Positions 27,064-36,810 of a stretch of 64,000 nt of DNA are shown here, piece by piece. The translations under genes and the position numbers were made by a program. The stretch lies in assembly GCF_020966635.1 (NCBI RefSeq), contig NZ_JAJKFQ010000002.1, forward strand, positions 372,001-436,000, written 5' to 3'. The stretch is from Stieleria sp. JC731. Its GTDB lineage: Bacteria > Planctomycetota > Planctomycetia > Pirellulales > Pirellulaceae. The notes beneath the pieces are model-generated. The model worked only from the letters and a program-made list of their open reading frames with translations, had not been told where the DNA came from and made no database searches. Every line of letters begins with the position of its first letter. The first letter of the stretch is position 1.

Positions 27064-27441
27064 ATGGGATTACTTTCAGGCATCATGGGCTCGGCTTCGG
27101 AAGCCAAGCTGGACAAGGTCGAAAAGCTAGTCGATTCGATCATCGTCGAAGGCGAAACCATCGAACAAGGGTACCAGCTGATTCGTGATATGATCGTGCT
27201 GACCAATAAGCGAATCCTGGTGATCGATCGCCAAGGTGTCACGGGCCGCAAGACAGAATTCTTGTCGATCCCCTATCGCAGCATCGTTCGATATTCGATC
27301 GAAACGGCCGGCACGTTTGACATGGATGCTGACCTAAAGCTGTGGCTCTCCAGCACTGCGGAACCGATGTGTTTCGATTTCCGCAAGTCCGGCCACGTCG
27401 CCGACATCGTCAAGATTTTGACCAAGCACATCTGCGGATAA
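27064..27441 (+). CDS. bacterial PH-domain protein
   Basis: A 125-residue protein that matches the small bacterial PH-domain family (bPH type, formerly DUF1696): a short N-terminal helix, then IEQGYQLIRDMIVLTNKRILVIDRQGVTGRKTEFLSIPYRSIVRYSIE and a C-terminal helix. The frame is open to 26830, but that part lacks protein-like composition. The ATG at 27064 is preceded by gaggcaagtttcg, a usable ribosome-binding site. No signal peptide or membrane segment is seen. Function in bacteria is unclear. Confidence 0.88.
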   Translation: MGLLSGIMGSASEAKLDKVEKLVDSIIVEGETIEQGYQLIRDMIVLTNKRILVIDRQGVTGRKTEFLSIPYRSIVRYSIETAGTFDMDADLKLWLSSTAEPMCFDFRKSGHVADIVKILTKHICG

Positions 27442-27523
27442 TCGCCCGACGCAAAATGCGATCCAGACACATGCCTCAAATGACCGTCGTGCGTGTTCTG
27501 AGATTGCGGCGATTGCGTTGGCA

Positions 27524-29074
27524 CTAGCGTAAATGGGTCGCCGCGATGCGATTCACATTCGGTGTGGCCAAGGCGTCCAAAATTAACGGCGCCGAACCGG
27601 AGGTCGCCTCGACCATCATCGGTGCGCTCGTACCGTTGGCCATCGCCGCAACACAGTTGTTGCGTCCTTTGCGTTTCGCTTCAAACAAGCATGAATCAGC
27701 CGCCTCGAACAACTCTTCAAAGCTGTTGTGCTGACCTTGGTTGACCCAACAGATCCCCATGCTGACGGTGACACAAAGTTCGTAGTCCTCGTAGCTAACA
27801 CGCAGATCTTGGATCGACGAGCGCAGACGCTCTCCGACCCGCATCGTTTGCTCGAAGTCGCAATTGCTAACCAGCAGCACAAACTCCTCGCCGCCGAAGC
27901 GATAGACGTGGTCCGCCTTGCGCAAGTTCCGTTTTAAACAGCAGCCGACCTCGCGTAGTACGCAGTCGCCGGCACTGTGCCCGAAGGTATCGTTGAAAGA
28001 TTTGAAATGATCGATATCCGCGATCATCAATCCGAACGACTGTGAATTTTGCAGGTAGGTTCGTGATGCGTCCTGTACTTCGTTGTCAAACGCCGTTCGG
28101 TTTTTCAACTGCGTCAACGCATCGATCCATGCCAACTGGCGCAGCTCATCATGCTGCTGCGACATTTCGCGGATTGTCCGTTCCATGTTCATCGATATTT
28201 CGACCATCGAACGTTTCGCTCGAGTCTCAAGCTCACGCAGCGATTCGAACGCGATGGTTTCGAAGTTGAACAGTGATTCGTAGTTGCGCCAGTCTTCTAA
28301 TATCCCGTCAAAGATTTTGTCGAACTGAGATTCCGATAGCGAAAAGATCGCGCAGACTTCTTTTCGAACGTCAACGACATCGCGTAAGTCGGTATCACGC
28401 GCTAGCATGACCCGAGCTAGCTTTTCGGCGCATCCATAGATACAGCGTGGCTGGTCGAGATGAAACCTTCGCTCTTCGAGAGTCTTGACCATGGTTTCTG
28501 GAAAATTCCAGTGGTCAAGCAGACAGGCTCCCAGTTCATAACGGTCAGTTCCGCTGATATCGCGTTCGATTCGGACCGACAACTCAGTCAGCAAATACTT
28601 CTTTGTAAATCGTTGCTCGTAGGCATCTGAGAAACAGATCCCCAGCCCCATGACCCCGATGTTGTAGACCAGCCCCATCAGGAAGCTTTCGTCCTCGTCA
28701 CCTCCACAGACAATTGCCAATCGCTTTGCGGCGATCGCCATCCCCAGTGAATGTCGCCAGAACTCCTCGTACGGAAAACCTGCGGCTCCCCTCGCATCCA
28801 TCAACGAGAAGGAAAGCGAAAGCATCCGAACGGTCCGAATCCCCATCAGTGTCACGGCTTGGTGCAAGCTGGATATCTTGCGATTTGCCATCACCATCGG
28901 TGAATTGCAGTAATCGATCAGCTTTGCCGCTAGCGCAGGATCAGCGCTGATGACTTGGGCGATCTCGTCAATCTTGACGTCCGGCTGCCCGGCCAAGAGC
29001 AAAAGCTCCGCCGCGACGGTCGGCGGCGAAGGCATCTCTTGGCTTTCGATAATCTTCGCAAGTTCTGGCTTCAT
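27524..29074 (-). CDS. HDOD-GGDEF diguanylate cyclase
   Basis: A 516-residue protein: HDOD domain about 10-210 (SPPTVAAELLLLAGQ, ADPALAAKLIDYCNSP, SLHQAVTLMGIRTV), a helical linker, and a GGDEF domain about 320-480. The active site is GGEEF (394-398), a variant common in active enzymes. An inhibitory RxxD site (RKAD, 385-388) stands five residues before it, so the cyclase is probably active and feedback-controlled. Expected product is c-di-GMP. It has no membrane segment. It lies tail to tail with the PH-domain gene (82 bp). Confidence 0.93.
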   Translation of the reverse strand: MKPELAKIIESQEMPSPPTVAAELLLLAGQPDVKIDEIAQVISADPALAAKLIDYCNSPMVMANRKISSLHQAVTLMGIRTVRMLSLSFSLMDARGAAGFPYEEFWRHSLGMAIAAKRLAIVCGGDEDESFLMGLVYNIGVMGLGICFSDAYEQRFTKKYLLTELSVRIERDISGTDRYELGACLLDHWNFPETMVKTLEERRFHLDQPRCIYGCAEKLARVMLARDTDLRDVVDVRKEVCAIFSLSESQFDKIFDGILEDWRNYESLFNFETIAFESLRELETRAKRSMVEISMNMERTIREMSQQHDELRQLAWIDALTQLKNRTAFDNEVQDASRTYLQNSQSFGLMIADIDHFKSFNDTFGHSAGDCVLREVGCCLKRNLRKADHVYRFGGEEFVLLVSNCDFEQTMRVGERLRSSIQDLRVSYEDYELCVTVSMGICWVNQGQHNSFEELFEAADSCLFEAKRKGRNNCVAAMANGTSAPMMVEATSGSAPLILDALATPNVNRIAATHLR

Positions 29075-29691
29075 CGTCCCAGGCGTATCGAGTTTGGCAG
29101 TGGTGATGCTGGTAATTCGGTTCAGGGGTGACGCAATCGCGGCACGACGACCCGCTCCGCCAAACTGTGCGTTGCGATTTCAGGTCTGTGACAATTCACC
29201 CCGGTTGATGAGGGAATACCTGCGAAGCTGGTTTCCCCTTTTGGAAAACCATAGGTTGCCAAAAAGCGAAGCTGCACAGCAAAAAGCTAACAATTGGGCA
29301 GACACCTCGGCATTGGCGAAAACTGCCTCGGACGATCCCCAAAACGCCCCTCGCATCGGACAACCGGCACACCAGGGGCTTCTCCGATCCCCGGAATGCG
29401 GTGCCACTGACGCCCCCTCCTCCTCAGACCTTTGATGCGTGGGGCAGCCGCAGGTGCTGCAGTGGTCCCAGCGGCGGATCGCTTCCATCCGTTTCGTCGG
29501 ACGGGCAATACCGTTAAGCTGATTTGAAATTGAAGACGGTATTGGTTGGACGATCACCCAGTCGCTTCTCCAGTCTTGGCTTACGAACCGCAGAGCCAGC
29601 CTGGCGGCGTTCGGGATTGACTCGCAACCATAGTCTTCTCTGAAAACGCTCTGTCCGACCGGCCGCCGGCCAGTCCCTTACCGTTGGAACG
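29075..29691. other. 617-bp divergent promoter region with a conserved short hairpin
   Basis: No convincing gene. Around 29441-29468 lies ggcagccgcaggtgctgcagtggtc, which forms gcagc-cgcaggt-gctgc and resembles a motif at 60491-60516. It is otherwise featureless, with the promoters of the HDOD-GGDEF gene and the S46 peptidase facing outward. Confidence 0.45.
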
Positions 29692-31752
29692 ATGATGAAC
29701 GGAAAATCGCTCGCGACCTTCGCACTTGCCCTCTCAATGACGTTGACGATGTCGATCGAAACTACCGGTGATGAAGGCATGTACCTGTTCAATGACCTGC
29801 CGGTCAAAGAACTGAAATCGAAATATGACTTTGAACCGACCGAACAGTGGGCAGACGAACTCCGACTGTCTTCGGTCCGTTTCAATAGCGGTGGATCTGG
29901 ATCGTTTATCTCCAGCGACGGTCTAGTGTTAACCAATCATCACGTTGCCAGCGACACACTTCACAAGCTCAGTTCGCCGAATCGCAACCTAATCGATGAC
30001 GGCTTTCTGGCGAAGTCACTTGACGAAGAACTGCAAGCACCTGACTTGGAATTGAACCAACTTGTATCAATCCAAGACGTTACCGCGCGAGTTAACGACG
30101 CGGTCGAAAAGGATGTCGCGCCAGGTGTCGCCGCCAAACAACGTCGAGGCATCATCGCGACGATCGAGAAAGAGTCCCTCGACAAGACCGGTTTGCGAAG
30201 CGACGTTGTTACCCTATTCGGCGGCGCGGCGTATCACCTTTACCGCTACAAAAAGTACACGGATGTTCGTTTGGTCTGGGCTCCTGAGACCGCTGCCGCT
30301 TTCTTTGGTGGCGACGCAGACAACTTCGAATACCCGCGGTACTGCATGGATGCCACGATCATGCGTGTCTATGAAGACGGCAAGCCTGCTCAACTGGAGC
30401 ACTTCTTGCGATGGAATGAAAACGGAGTCGACGAAGGGGATTTGGTATTCGTCAGCGGCAACCCCGGACGGACCCAACGGATCTTCACCGTCGCAGCACT
30501 AAAGTATCTGCGTGATCATCGTATGCCTTATGTGCTGGACTTCTTGCGCCGTAAAGAAATCTTGATGCAGCAGTTCGGACTTGCCGGCGTCGAAGCGACT
30601 CGCCGCGCACGTGACGAATTGTTTGGAATTCAGAATGGACGAAAGGCTTACACCGGGATGCTGGCCGGCCTGCAAGATCCGAAAACGATCGCGACCAAGC
30701 AACAGCGTGAAGACAAGCTGATCGCGGCCATTAAGTCCGACCCGGAACTCGCAGGTACCGAAACCGCTTTCGACGAGATCGCAGAAATCCAAATCGAAAA
30801 AGCGAAACTGCTCGGCCAATCCTTTAGCTTCCGATCACGACTGTTCGACTTAGCATTGACCGTTGTCCTACGAGCGGCCGAAGACGAAAAGCCCAACGGA
30901 CAGCGACTGCGAGAGTTCACCGAATCCGGCCGAGAATCTCTTGTCCAAGATCTTCTAAGCGAAGCTCCGATCTATGACGACTTGGAAAAGGTCAAACTTG
31001 CCGACGAACTTTCACGGTTCGTCGAATACCGTGGTGCCGACGACGAGTTGGTCGAAAAAGTCTTGCAAGGCAAAAGCCCTCGCGAACGTGCGGCCGAACT
31101 GGTCGACGGAACCGAGTTATCCGAAGTCGCCAATCGCAAAACGTTTCTTGACGGCGACCTGCAAACGATTCAATCGTCCGACGACCCGATGATTCAATTG
31201 GCGGTTCTGTTGGAAAACGATTATCGCGAGCTTCGCACGACCAACGAAGAATTGGATGAACGCGAGCGGCAAGCGTACGCGAAACTGACGCAAGCGGTCA
31301 GCAAACTTCAAGGTGACTCCGGTTACCCCGATGCGACGTTTACGCTTCGACTCGCCTACGGCCAAGTGAAGAGCTACGTCCAAGATGGCCAAGAGATCAA
31401 ACCGACGACGGACTTTGCCGGTGCGTTCGAACACGAATCTTCGCATGAAGGGCAGACCGATTTCGACCTGCCCCAATCGTGGAACGACGCCGAAGGAAAG
31501 CTTGACCTGTCGACCCAGCTAAACTTCGTTTGCACGGCTGACATTATCGGCGGCAATAGCGGATCACCTGTCGTTGATCGCGACGGTCAGTTGGTCGGAT
31601 TGATCTTTGACGGTAACATTCAAAGTCTTACTAGCGATTACCTCTACACTGACCAACAGGCACGAGCGGTTAGCGTTTCCGGCGTTGGGATTTTGCAAGC
31701 CCTTCGCAAAATCTACGGAGCGGAAAAACTGGCTGACTCGATCGGGAAATGA
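29692..31752 (+). CDS. S46-family dipeptidyl peptidase
   Basis: A 686-residue serine peptidase of the DPP7/DPP11 type that removes dipeptides from peptide N termini in the periplasm. It has an N-terminal signal peptide (to about residue 26), catalytic His in TNHHVASD (His83 or His84), the GGDADNFEYPR block that carries the Asp, and the Ser in GGNSGSPVVDRDG near the C terminus. The next conserved block reads GLIFDGN. Gly at this place is, from what I recall of the family, linked with DPP7-like hydrophobic specificity, while Arg would mean DPP11; this is tentative. The gene overlaps hrpA by 4 bp (ATGA). Confidence 0.92.
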   Translation: MMNGKSLATFALALSMTLTMSIETTGDEGMYLFNDLPVKELKSKYDFEPTEQWADELRLSSVRFNSGGSGSFISSDGLVLTNHHVASDTLHKLSSPNRNLIDDGFLAKSLDEELQAPDLELNQLVSIQDVTARVNDAVEKDVAPGVAAKQRRGIIATIEKESLDKTGLRSDVVTLFGGAAYHLYRYKKYTDVRLVWAPETAAAFFGGDADNFEYPRYCMDATIMRVYEDGKPAQLEHFLRWNENGVDEGDLVFVSGNPGRTQRIFTVAALKYLRDHRMPYVLDFLRRKEILMQQFGLAGVEATRRARDELFGIQNGRKAYTGMLAGLQDPKTIATKQQREDKLIAAIKSDPELAGTETAFDEIAEIQIEKAKLLGQSFSFRSRLFDLALTVVLRAAEDEKPNGQRLREFTESGRESLVQDLLSEAPIYDDLEKVKLADELSRFVEYRGADDELVEKVLQGKSPRERAAELVDGTELSEVANRKTFLDGDLQTIQSSDDPMIQLAVLLENDYRELRTTNEELDERERQAYAKLTQAVSKLQGDSGYPDATFTLRLAYGQVKSYVQDGQEIKPTTDFAGAFEHESSHEGQTDFDLPQSWNDAEGKLDLSTQLNFVCTADIIGGNSGSPVVDRDGQLVGLIFDGNIQSLTSDYLYTDQQARAVSVSGVGILQALRKIYGAEKLADSIGK

Positions 31753-34700
31753 GCTTCAAGCCGTCTAGTCCTCCACTGAAACCGAACGATTCGTCTGGCT
31801 CCCAAAAGTCCCCGGCGAATCCCAGCAAGGAATCGAAGGCGGCGAAGTCTTCTGATCGTTTGCCTTCCCAAACGCAGTCTGAAGACAGCGACAGCGGTGA
31901 TCGTCAATCCGACCCCGGATCGACGAATCTTGACCCGGCGACGATATCGATCGAGAACGCGATGCATATCGATCGGTTCCGGCTCGCTCGGCAAAAGAAA
32001 CGGCTCGACAAAGCGGTCTTTCAACAGCGGCTCAGTGATTCGGTTGCACGGCGACAACGGCGTGAGGCCTACCAGCCGAAGCTAGACTATCCCGCCGAAC
32101 TTCCGATCTCTCAGTACCGCGAAGAAATCGTCGAGACGATCCGGTCACGGCAAGTGATTGTGGTTAGCGGTGAAACCGGCAGCGGTAAGAGCACGCAGCT
32201 TCCCAAGTTTTGCCTAGAAGCAGGACTTGGTCGTCAGGCGATGATCGGGCACACCCAGCCACGTCGATTGGCAGCACGAAGTATCGCAACCCGACTAGGC
32301 GAGGAGCTGGAATGTCGGCTCGGTGATCAGGTCGGGTACCAGGTTCGATTCGGTGATCAGACCGGTCCCGATACGATGATCAAGCTGATGACCGATGGGA
32401 TCTTGCTGGCCGAAACCGGCAATGATCGCTTCCTTGACCAGTACGACGCGATCATTATTGACGAAGCTCACGAGCGTTCGTTGAACATCGACTTCTTACT
32501 TGCCTACCTGCGTCGACTTCAATCGAAACGTCCCGATCTAAAGATCATTATCACATCGGCAACCATTGATGCCGAACGGTTCGCCGAACATTTTGCCGAT
32601 GAACAAGGCCCCGCTCCGATCCTAAACGTCGAAGGACGGGGCTATCCGGTTGAGCTACGTTATCTGCCTTGGGAAGACGCGACCGGGGATGAAAATCGCG
32701 GCTATGACTTGCCAACTCATGTCATCGCGGCGATCAAGAACCTATCTCGTAGCGGCAACGGCGACACGCTGGTTTTTCTGCCGACAGAACGTGACATCCG
32801 GCTGGTATCGCATCGTGTCGCCGGTCACTACAAACGAATGGGTCTAGAAGGCCGTGTCGAAGTATTGCCGCTGTACGCACGACTTCCGCAAAAAGACCAA
32901 CAACGGATTTTCCACCCGACGGGCGGAAAACAGCGGCTGATCTTTGCGACCAATGTCGCAGAAAGCTCACTCACCGTTCCCGGAATCCGTTATGTCATCG
33001 ACAGCGGTACCGCTCGGATCAGTCGCTACAGCCCGCGAAGTAAGCTACAGCGATTGCCGATCGAACCGGTCAGTCGTGCAAGCGCCGACCAGCGTGCCGG
33101 TCGGTGCGGTCGTGTCGGGCCAGGCATTTGCGTGCGTTTATATTCGGCCGAAGATTACGAATCGCGTGATGAGTTCACGACGCCGGAAATCAAGCGAACC
33201 AACCTTGCCTCCGTCGTGCTTAAAAGCAAAACGTTGGGCCTGGGATCGCTTGAAGCCTTGCCGTTGCTTGAAGTCCCACGTGACGAATCGATCCGCGAAG
33301 GCATTCAGACATTGATCGAATTGAATGCCATCGACGACCGGCACGAATTGACCGAGATCGGCAAAGCTCTTGGTCAAATGCCTGTCGATCCTCGCATCGG
33401 ACGCATCATCTTGGCAGCTGACGAGTTCGGCGTGCTCGGTGAAGTCTTGCCGATCGCTGCCGCTTTGGAAATCGCTGACCCTCGCGTCCGCCCGCCAGAA
33501 AAGCAACAAGCCGCCGATGAAGCCCATCGCCAATTTCAAGACACCGAAAGCGACTTCCTTTCACTGCTGCGACTCTGGCGGTTCTACGAACAAGCTCGCG
33601 CCGACTATTCACGCAGTAAGCTGACTCGTGAACTGACCAAGCGATTCCTGTCGCCGACACGGATGCGTGAATGGTCCGATACCTATCGTCAACTCCGTGA
33701 GATCGCGACAACCAAACACAGTGCGGCAAAGAAAATTAACTCCGTCAGATATTCTGAAAACGAAGATCGCACGCTTGATAAAGATGTCTACGCGAACGTC
33801 CATCAGGCCTTGCTATCCGGTTTCTTAAGCGGAGTCGCGATGGCAGGTGAAAAAAACGTTTACATCGGACCGCGAAATCTAAAGCTGTACCTCTGGCCGG
33901 GAAGCGGTGTTTTCGAATCCAAACCTAAATGGATCGTCGCCGCCGAATTGGTCGAAACGGCAAAGCAGTATGCCCGGACGGTCGCACGGATTTCGCCCAA
34001 CTGGATCGAATCGGTTGGCAGCCATCTGCTGAAGTCATCCTATTCCGATCCACACTGGAGCGACAAAGCCAGCGGCGCGTTCTGCTATCAGCGACAATCG
34101 CTGTTTGGTTTGCCAATCGTTGTCAAACGCCGCGTCCCGCTACCACCGATCGATCCGTCAACCGCACAGGAACTGTTGATCAGTCACGGCCTGGTGCAGA
34201 ACAAATTGGTGACCAATGCCAGATTCGTTCGCCAAAATCGCGAACTGAGAAACGCCTTCGAGGAACTTGCCGCGAAAACCAGACGGCGTGACTTAGTCGT
34301 CGATGAATATGTCGTCACACGTTTCTACCAAGAGCGTTTGCCTGACGAAGTGATCGATCGAGGACGCCTAGAAAAGTTTGCCAAGAACCATCCCGTTCCG
34401 GATTGGGGCAATCATCCTTTCGATGCGGCAAAGCTTTCCAATTGGCTTGCAAACCCACCCCAAGTCGATACCGAAATCGCTTCCTGTTATATGCAACCGG
34501 GCGACTTGATCGAGATCGAAGTCGATCAAATCAGTGATGAACAATTCCCCAATCAATTGAACGTTGGTGGAAGCGAACTGCCGCTACGATACCGCTATGA
34601 ACCGGGTGCTCAGGACGATGGTGTTAGCCTTAAAGTCCACCGGGCGGCCTTGTCACAAATCAGCGATGATCGATTGGGTTGGCTCGTCCCCGGTTTGCTG

Positions 34701-35927
34701 CATCAAAAGATCATCGCGATGATCAAATCTTTGCCCAAACGCATTCGCCGAAATCTGGTTCCCGCCGCCGATGTTGCCAAGCAGATTTGCGATGAACTGA
34801 TGCCTCTGTATGGCGAAGTTCCTTTCATGCAGGCCGCCTGTGACGCGATGGGCCGTCATGCAGAAATGCGAATCAGCGCAGATGACTTCCAACAGGAGAA
34901 GCTCGAAGACCATTTGAGCTTCCTTGTGCAAGTCGTTGATGATGATGGTGAAACGATCGTGCAAGGACGAGGGATCGATCCGCTACGCGACAAGCTTGCG
35001 ATCGATTTTCCGGAAGCGAACGCAAAGGCCGACTCATCGCAAACCGTTGGCGAACAGGAACTAAGTTCCGGCCAAGCGATGAAGTCCTTCGATCTGGACC
35101 ACCTCGACAAACAAGTCATCCGTGAACGCGGTGGCGTCAAGGTGGCGCAGTTCCCGGCTTTGGTTGATCAGGGTGACCACGTCATTGTCGAACTGTTCCC
35201 GGACCAAGGATCTGCAGACGCCGCGCTGCAGCAGGGCCTGACACGCCTTTACGCGATCACCGAAAAGAAAGAACTGCGCCGTCAGGTGCGTTGGCTTCCT
35301 GAGCTTGATCAGGTCAAGATTCAACTTTCGGGGCTGCGGATTGGCAACGAAATCGAATCGCTATTAATGGACCTGATCGCACGGATTGCCTTCGTCGAAA
35401 AACAACCGCTCGTGCGAAGCCAAGAAGAGTTTGAACGCAGACGCGTCGACCGCGGTGAACGCATCGCTGTCGCGGTTCAAGAGATGGCGAAATGGCTCAC
35501 GTCGCTCGCGGGTGCTTACCTGACTCTGCGTGGCGAAGTCGAAGATTTCCCCAGCAAGCAATTTCCAGCCGCCCATCAAGATGTTCGGTCACAAATCGAC
35601 TGGCTGCTCTACCCTCAGTTCCTGTCGGTGACACCATGGCAATGGTTGCAACATTACCCCAGATATCTATCGGCGATTTCATATCGAATCGATAAACTGC
35701 GGAGTGGAGCAGGGAAGCGTGATGCGGAGGCTACCGAAACTGTCGACAAGCTTTGGACGCATTGGACACAAAGCCTGCCTGAACATTTGGCAACTTCCCA
35801 ACAACAGGCTTCGACCGAGTTCCGTTGGATGATTGAGGAGCTTCGAGTCAGCCTGTACGCACAACCACTTGGGACTTCGGTTAAGGTTTCACCAACCCGC
35901 TGCGAGAAGCTACTTTCGACAAAGTGA
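31749..35927 (+). CDS. hrpA: ATP-dependent RNA helicase HrpA
   Basis: A 1392-residue DEAH-box RNA helicase. Walker A GETGSGKST (141-149), Walker B DEAHERSLN, motif III TSATID, and QRAGRCGRVG are present. The C-terminal half is the DUF3418 and OB-fold region typical of HrpA. The first 65 or so residues are rich in Ser, Pro, Lys and Asp and are likely disordered. HrpA acts on mRNA and ribosomes. The start overlaps the S46 peptidase stop (ATGA), so translation is coupled although the functions appear unrelated. Confidence 0.95.
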   Translation: MSFKPSSPPLKPNDSSGSQKSPANPSKESKAAKSSDRLPSQTQSEDSDSGDRQSDPGSTNLDPATISIENAMHIDRFRLARQKKRLDKAVFQQRLSDSVARRQRREAYQPKLDYPAELPISQYREEIVETIRSRQVIVVSGETGSGKSTQLPKFCLEAGLGRQAMIGHTQPRRLAARSIATRLGEELECRLGDQVGYQVRFGDQTGPDTMIKLMTDGILLAETGNDRFLDQYDAIIIDEAHERSLNIDFLLAYLRRLQSKRPDLKIIITSATIDAERFAEHFADEQGPAPILNVEGRGYPVELRYLPWEDATGDENRGYDLPTHVIAAIKNLSRSGNGDTLVFLPTERDIRLVSHRVAGHYKRMGLEGRVEVLPLYARLPQKDQQRIFHPTGGKQRLIFATNVAESSLTVPGIRYVIDSGTARISRYSPRSKLQRLPIEPVSRASADQRAGRCGRVGPGICVRLYSAEDYESRDEFTTPEIKRTNLASVVLKSKTLGLGSLEALPLLEVPRDESIREGIQTLIELNAIDDRHELTEIGKALGQMPVDPRIGRIILAADEFGVLGEVLPIAAALEIADPRVRPPEKQQAADEAHRQFQDTESDFLSLLRLWRFYEQARADYSRSKLTRELTKRFLSPTRMREWSDTYRQLREIATTKHSAAKKINSVRYSENEDRTLDKDVYANVHQALLSGFLSGVAMAGEKNVYIGPRNLKLYLWPGSGVFESKPKWIVAAELVETAKQYARTVARISPNWIESVGSHLLKSSYSDPHWSDKASGAFCYQRQSLFGLPIVVKRRVPLPPIDPSTAQELLISHGLVQNKLVTNARFVRQNRELRNAFEELAAKTRRRDLVVDEYVVTRFYQERLPDEVIDRGRLEKFAKNHPVPDWGNHPFDAAKLSNWLANPPQVDTEIASCYMQPGDLIEIEVDQISDEQFPNQLNVGGSELPLRYRYEPGAQDDGVSLKVHRAALSQISDDRLGWLVPGLLHQKIIAMIKSLPKRIRRNLVPAADVAKQICDELMPLYGEVPFMQAACDAMGRHAEMRISADDFQQEKLEDHLSFLVQVVDDDGETIVQGRGIDPLRDKLAIDFPEANAKADSSQTVGEQELSSGQAMKSFDLDHLDKQVIRERGGVKVAQFPALVDQGDHVIVELFPDQGSADAALQQGLTRLYAITEKKELRRQVRWLPELDQVKIQLSGLRIGNEIESLLMDLIARIAFVEKQPLVRSQEEFERRRVDRGERIAVAVQEMAKWLTSLAGAYLTLRGEVEDFPSKQFPAAHQDVRSQIDWLLYPQFLSVTPWQWLQHYPRYLSAISYRIDKLRSGAGKRDAEATETVDKLWTHWTQSLPEHLATSQQQASTEFRWMIEELRVSLYAQPLGTSVKVSPTRCEKLLSTK

Positions 35928-36429
35928 CCGCGACACTTAGAAAACCCGCGACGGCTGCCGATTGCTTGACCGGGAAATTAGATGGCGAGATACGGTCAAA
36001 AACCGAAATTAAGAGCTATTAACCTCCTTTATCGGTCGACAACGGAGTAGAATACATCAGTGCGGCGAGTTTGTGCAGCAACTGCCAATGTTGCATGATG
36101 TTGTGGCAGATTCGCAACACGGAGTTGTACACGCACCACATCGATTGAAGTCTCGGAAGATTTTAAGGAACAATTTCACAGGATTTTTCACCCCAAAAAC
36201 CACCATTTGGCGTCTCTAGGTAAGTCGCAGAAGCGAGTGAAGCTGCGAATTTGGCACATCACTTGCTGAGCACGGAAGACAGAATGGTTTTGCTAACAAG
36301 ACGAACCACCGACAGGTTTGGCGCGTCTAACAGGAACAAACCAAGGCTGGCCAGCAACCCCGCAAGCCGCCGCCACTAGTGAACGGACTCACGACCCAAA
36401 CTTACGCCACCTGCCGGAGGGTTTACCCG
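35928..36429. other. 502-bp gap, no gene seen
   Basis: Lies after hrpA, before a small gene. No frame of interest and no strong hairpin. It should hold the promoter of the small gene. Confidence 0.45.
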
Positions 36430-36642
36430 ATGCAAGCTTCCAGCAACGAAAACAATTTGTCGAACAACAGCGGCTCATTGGACACGATTCGTGCCGTTGA
36501 GGATTGGACCGTAATGTCGGCGTTGCTTACGGAACAGTGTCGTGACGACTACGCCACTTGGCTGGACGATGAATTGCGGGCGATGGAGCAAGAACTTGAT
36601 CGCTTTGCCAGCGACCACTCTCGCTATTCAGGCCGTCGCTAA
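36430..36642 (+). CDS. small protein of unknown function
   Basis: A 70-residue acidic helical protein; the C-terminal half has DYATWLDDELRAMEQELDRFASDHS. I do not recognise a family. The ATG at 36430 has ggaggg nine bases before it, one of the better ribosome-binding sites here; the upstream ATG at 36379 has none. The sequence between, gggtttaccc, can fold into a small hairpin next to the ribosome site. It is convergent with the large Lpt-like gene; two stem-loops lie between. Confidence 0.6.
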   Translation: MQASSNENNLSNNSGSLDTIRAVEDWTVMSALLTEQCRDDYATWLDDELRAMEQELDRFASDHSRYSGRR

Positions 36643-36741
36643 ATCCCACAGGCCTGGCCGCGAAGCACCGACGACTTATTGCACGTATACTTCGCGGCCT
36701 AGCTCATCTTTGGTGATACTAGAACACACGCTCGCTTGATT

Positions 36742-36797
36742 CCGCTCGGCGTATTGAGATGCCGAGCGGCGAAAACTTGACTGGAAGGCATTCCAGT
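36742..36797. terminator. paired stem-loops between convergent genes
   Basis: First stem ccgctcggc (36742-36750) with gccgagcgg (36761-36769), 9 bp and perfect. Second stem actggaa-ggca-ttccagt (36780-36797), 7 bp. Between the stop of the small plus-strand gene and the stop of the minus-strand kds-lpt operon they probably end transcription from both sides. Confidence 0.65.
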
Positions 36798-36810
36798 TGA
36801 CTGGTGTGTT

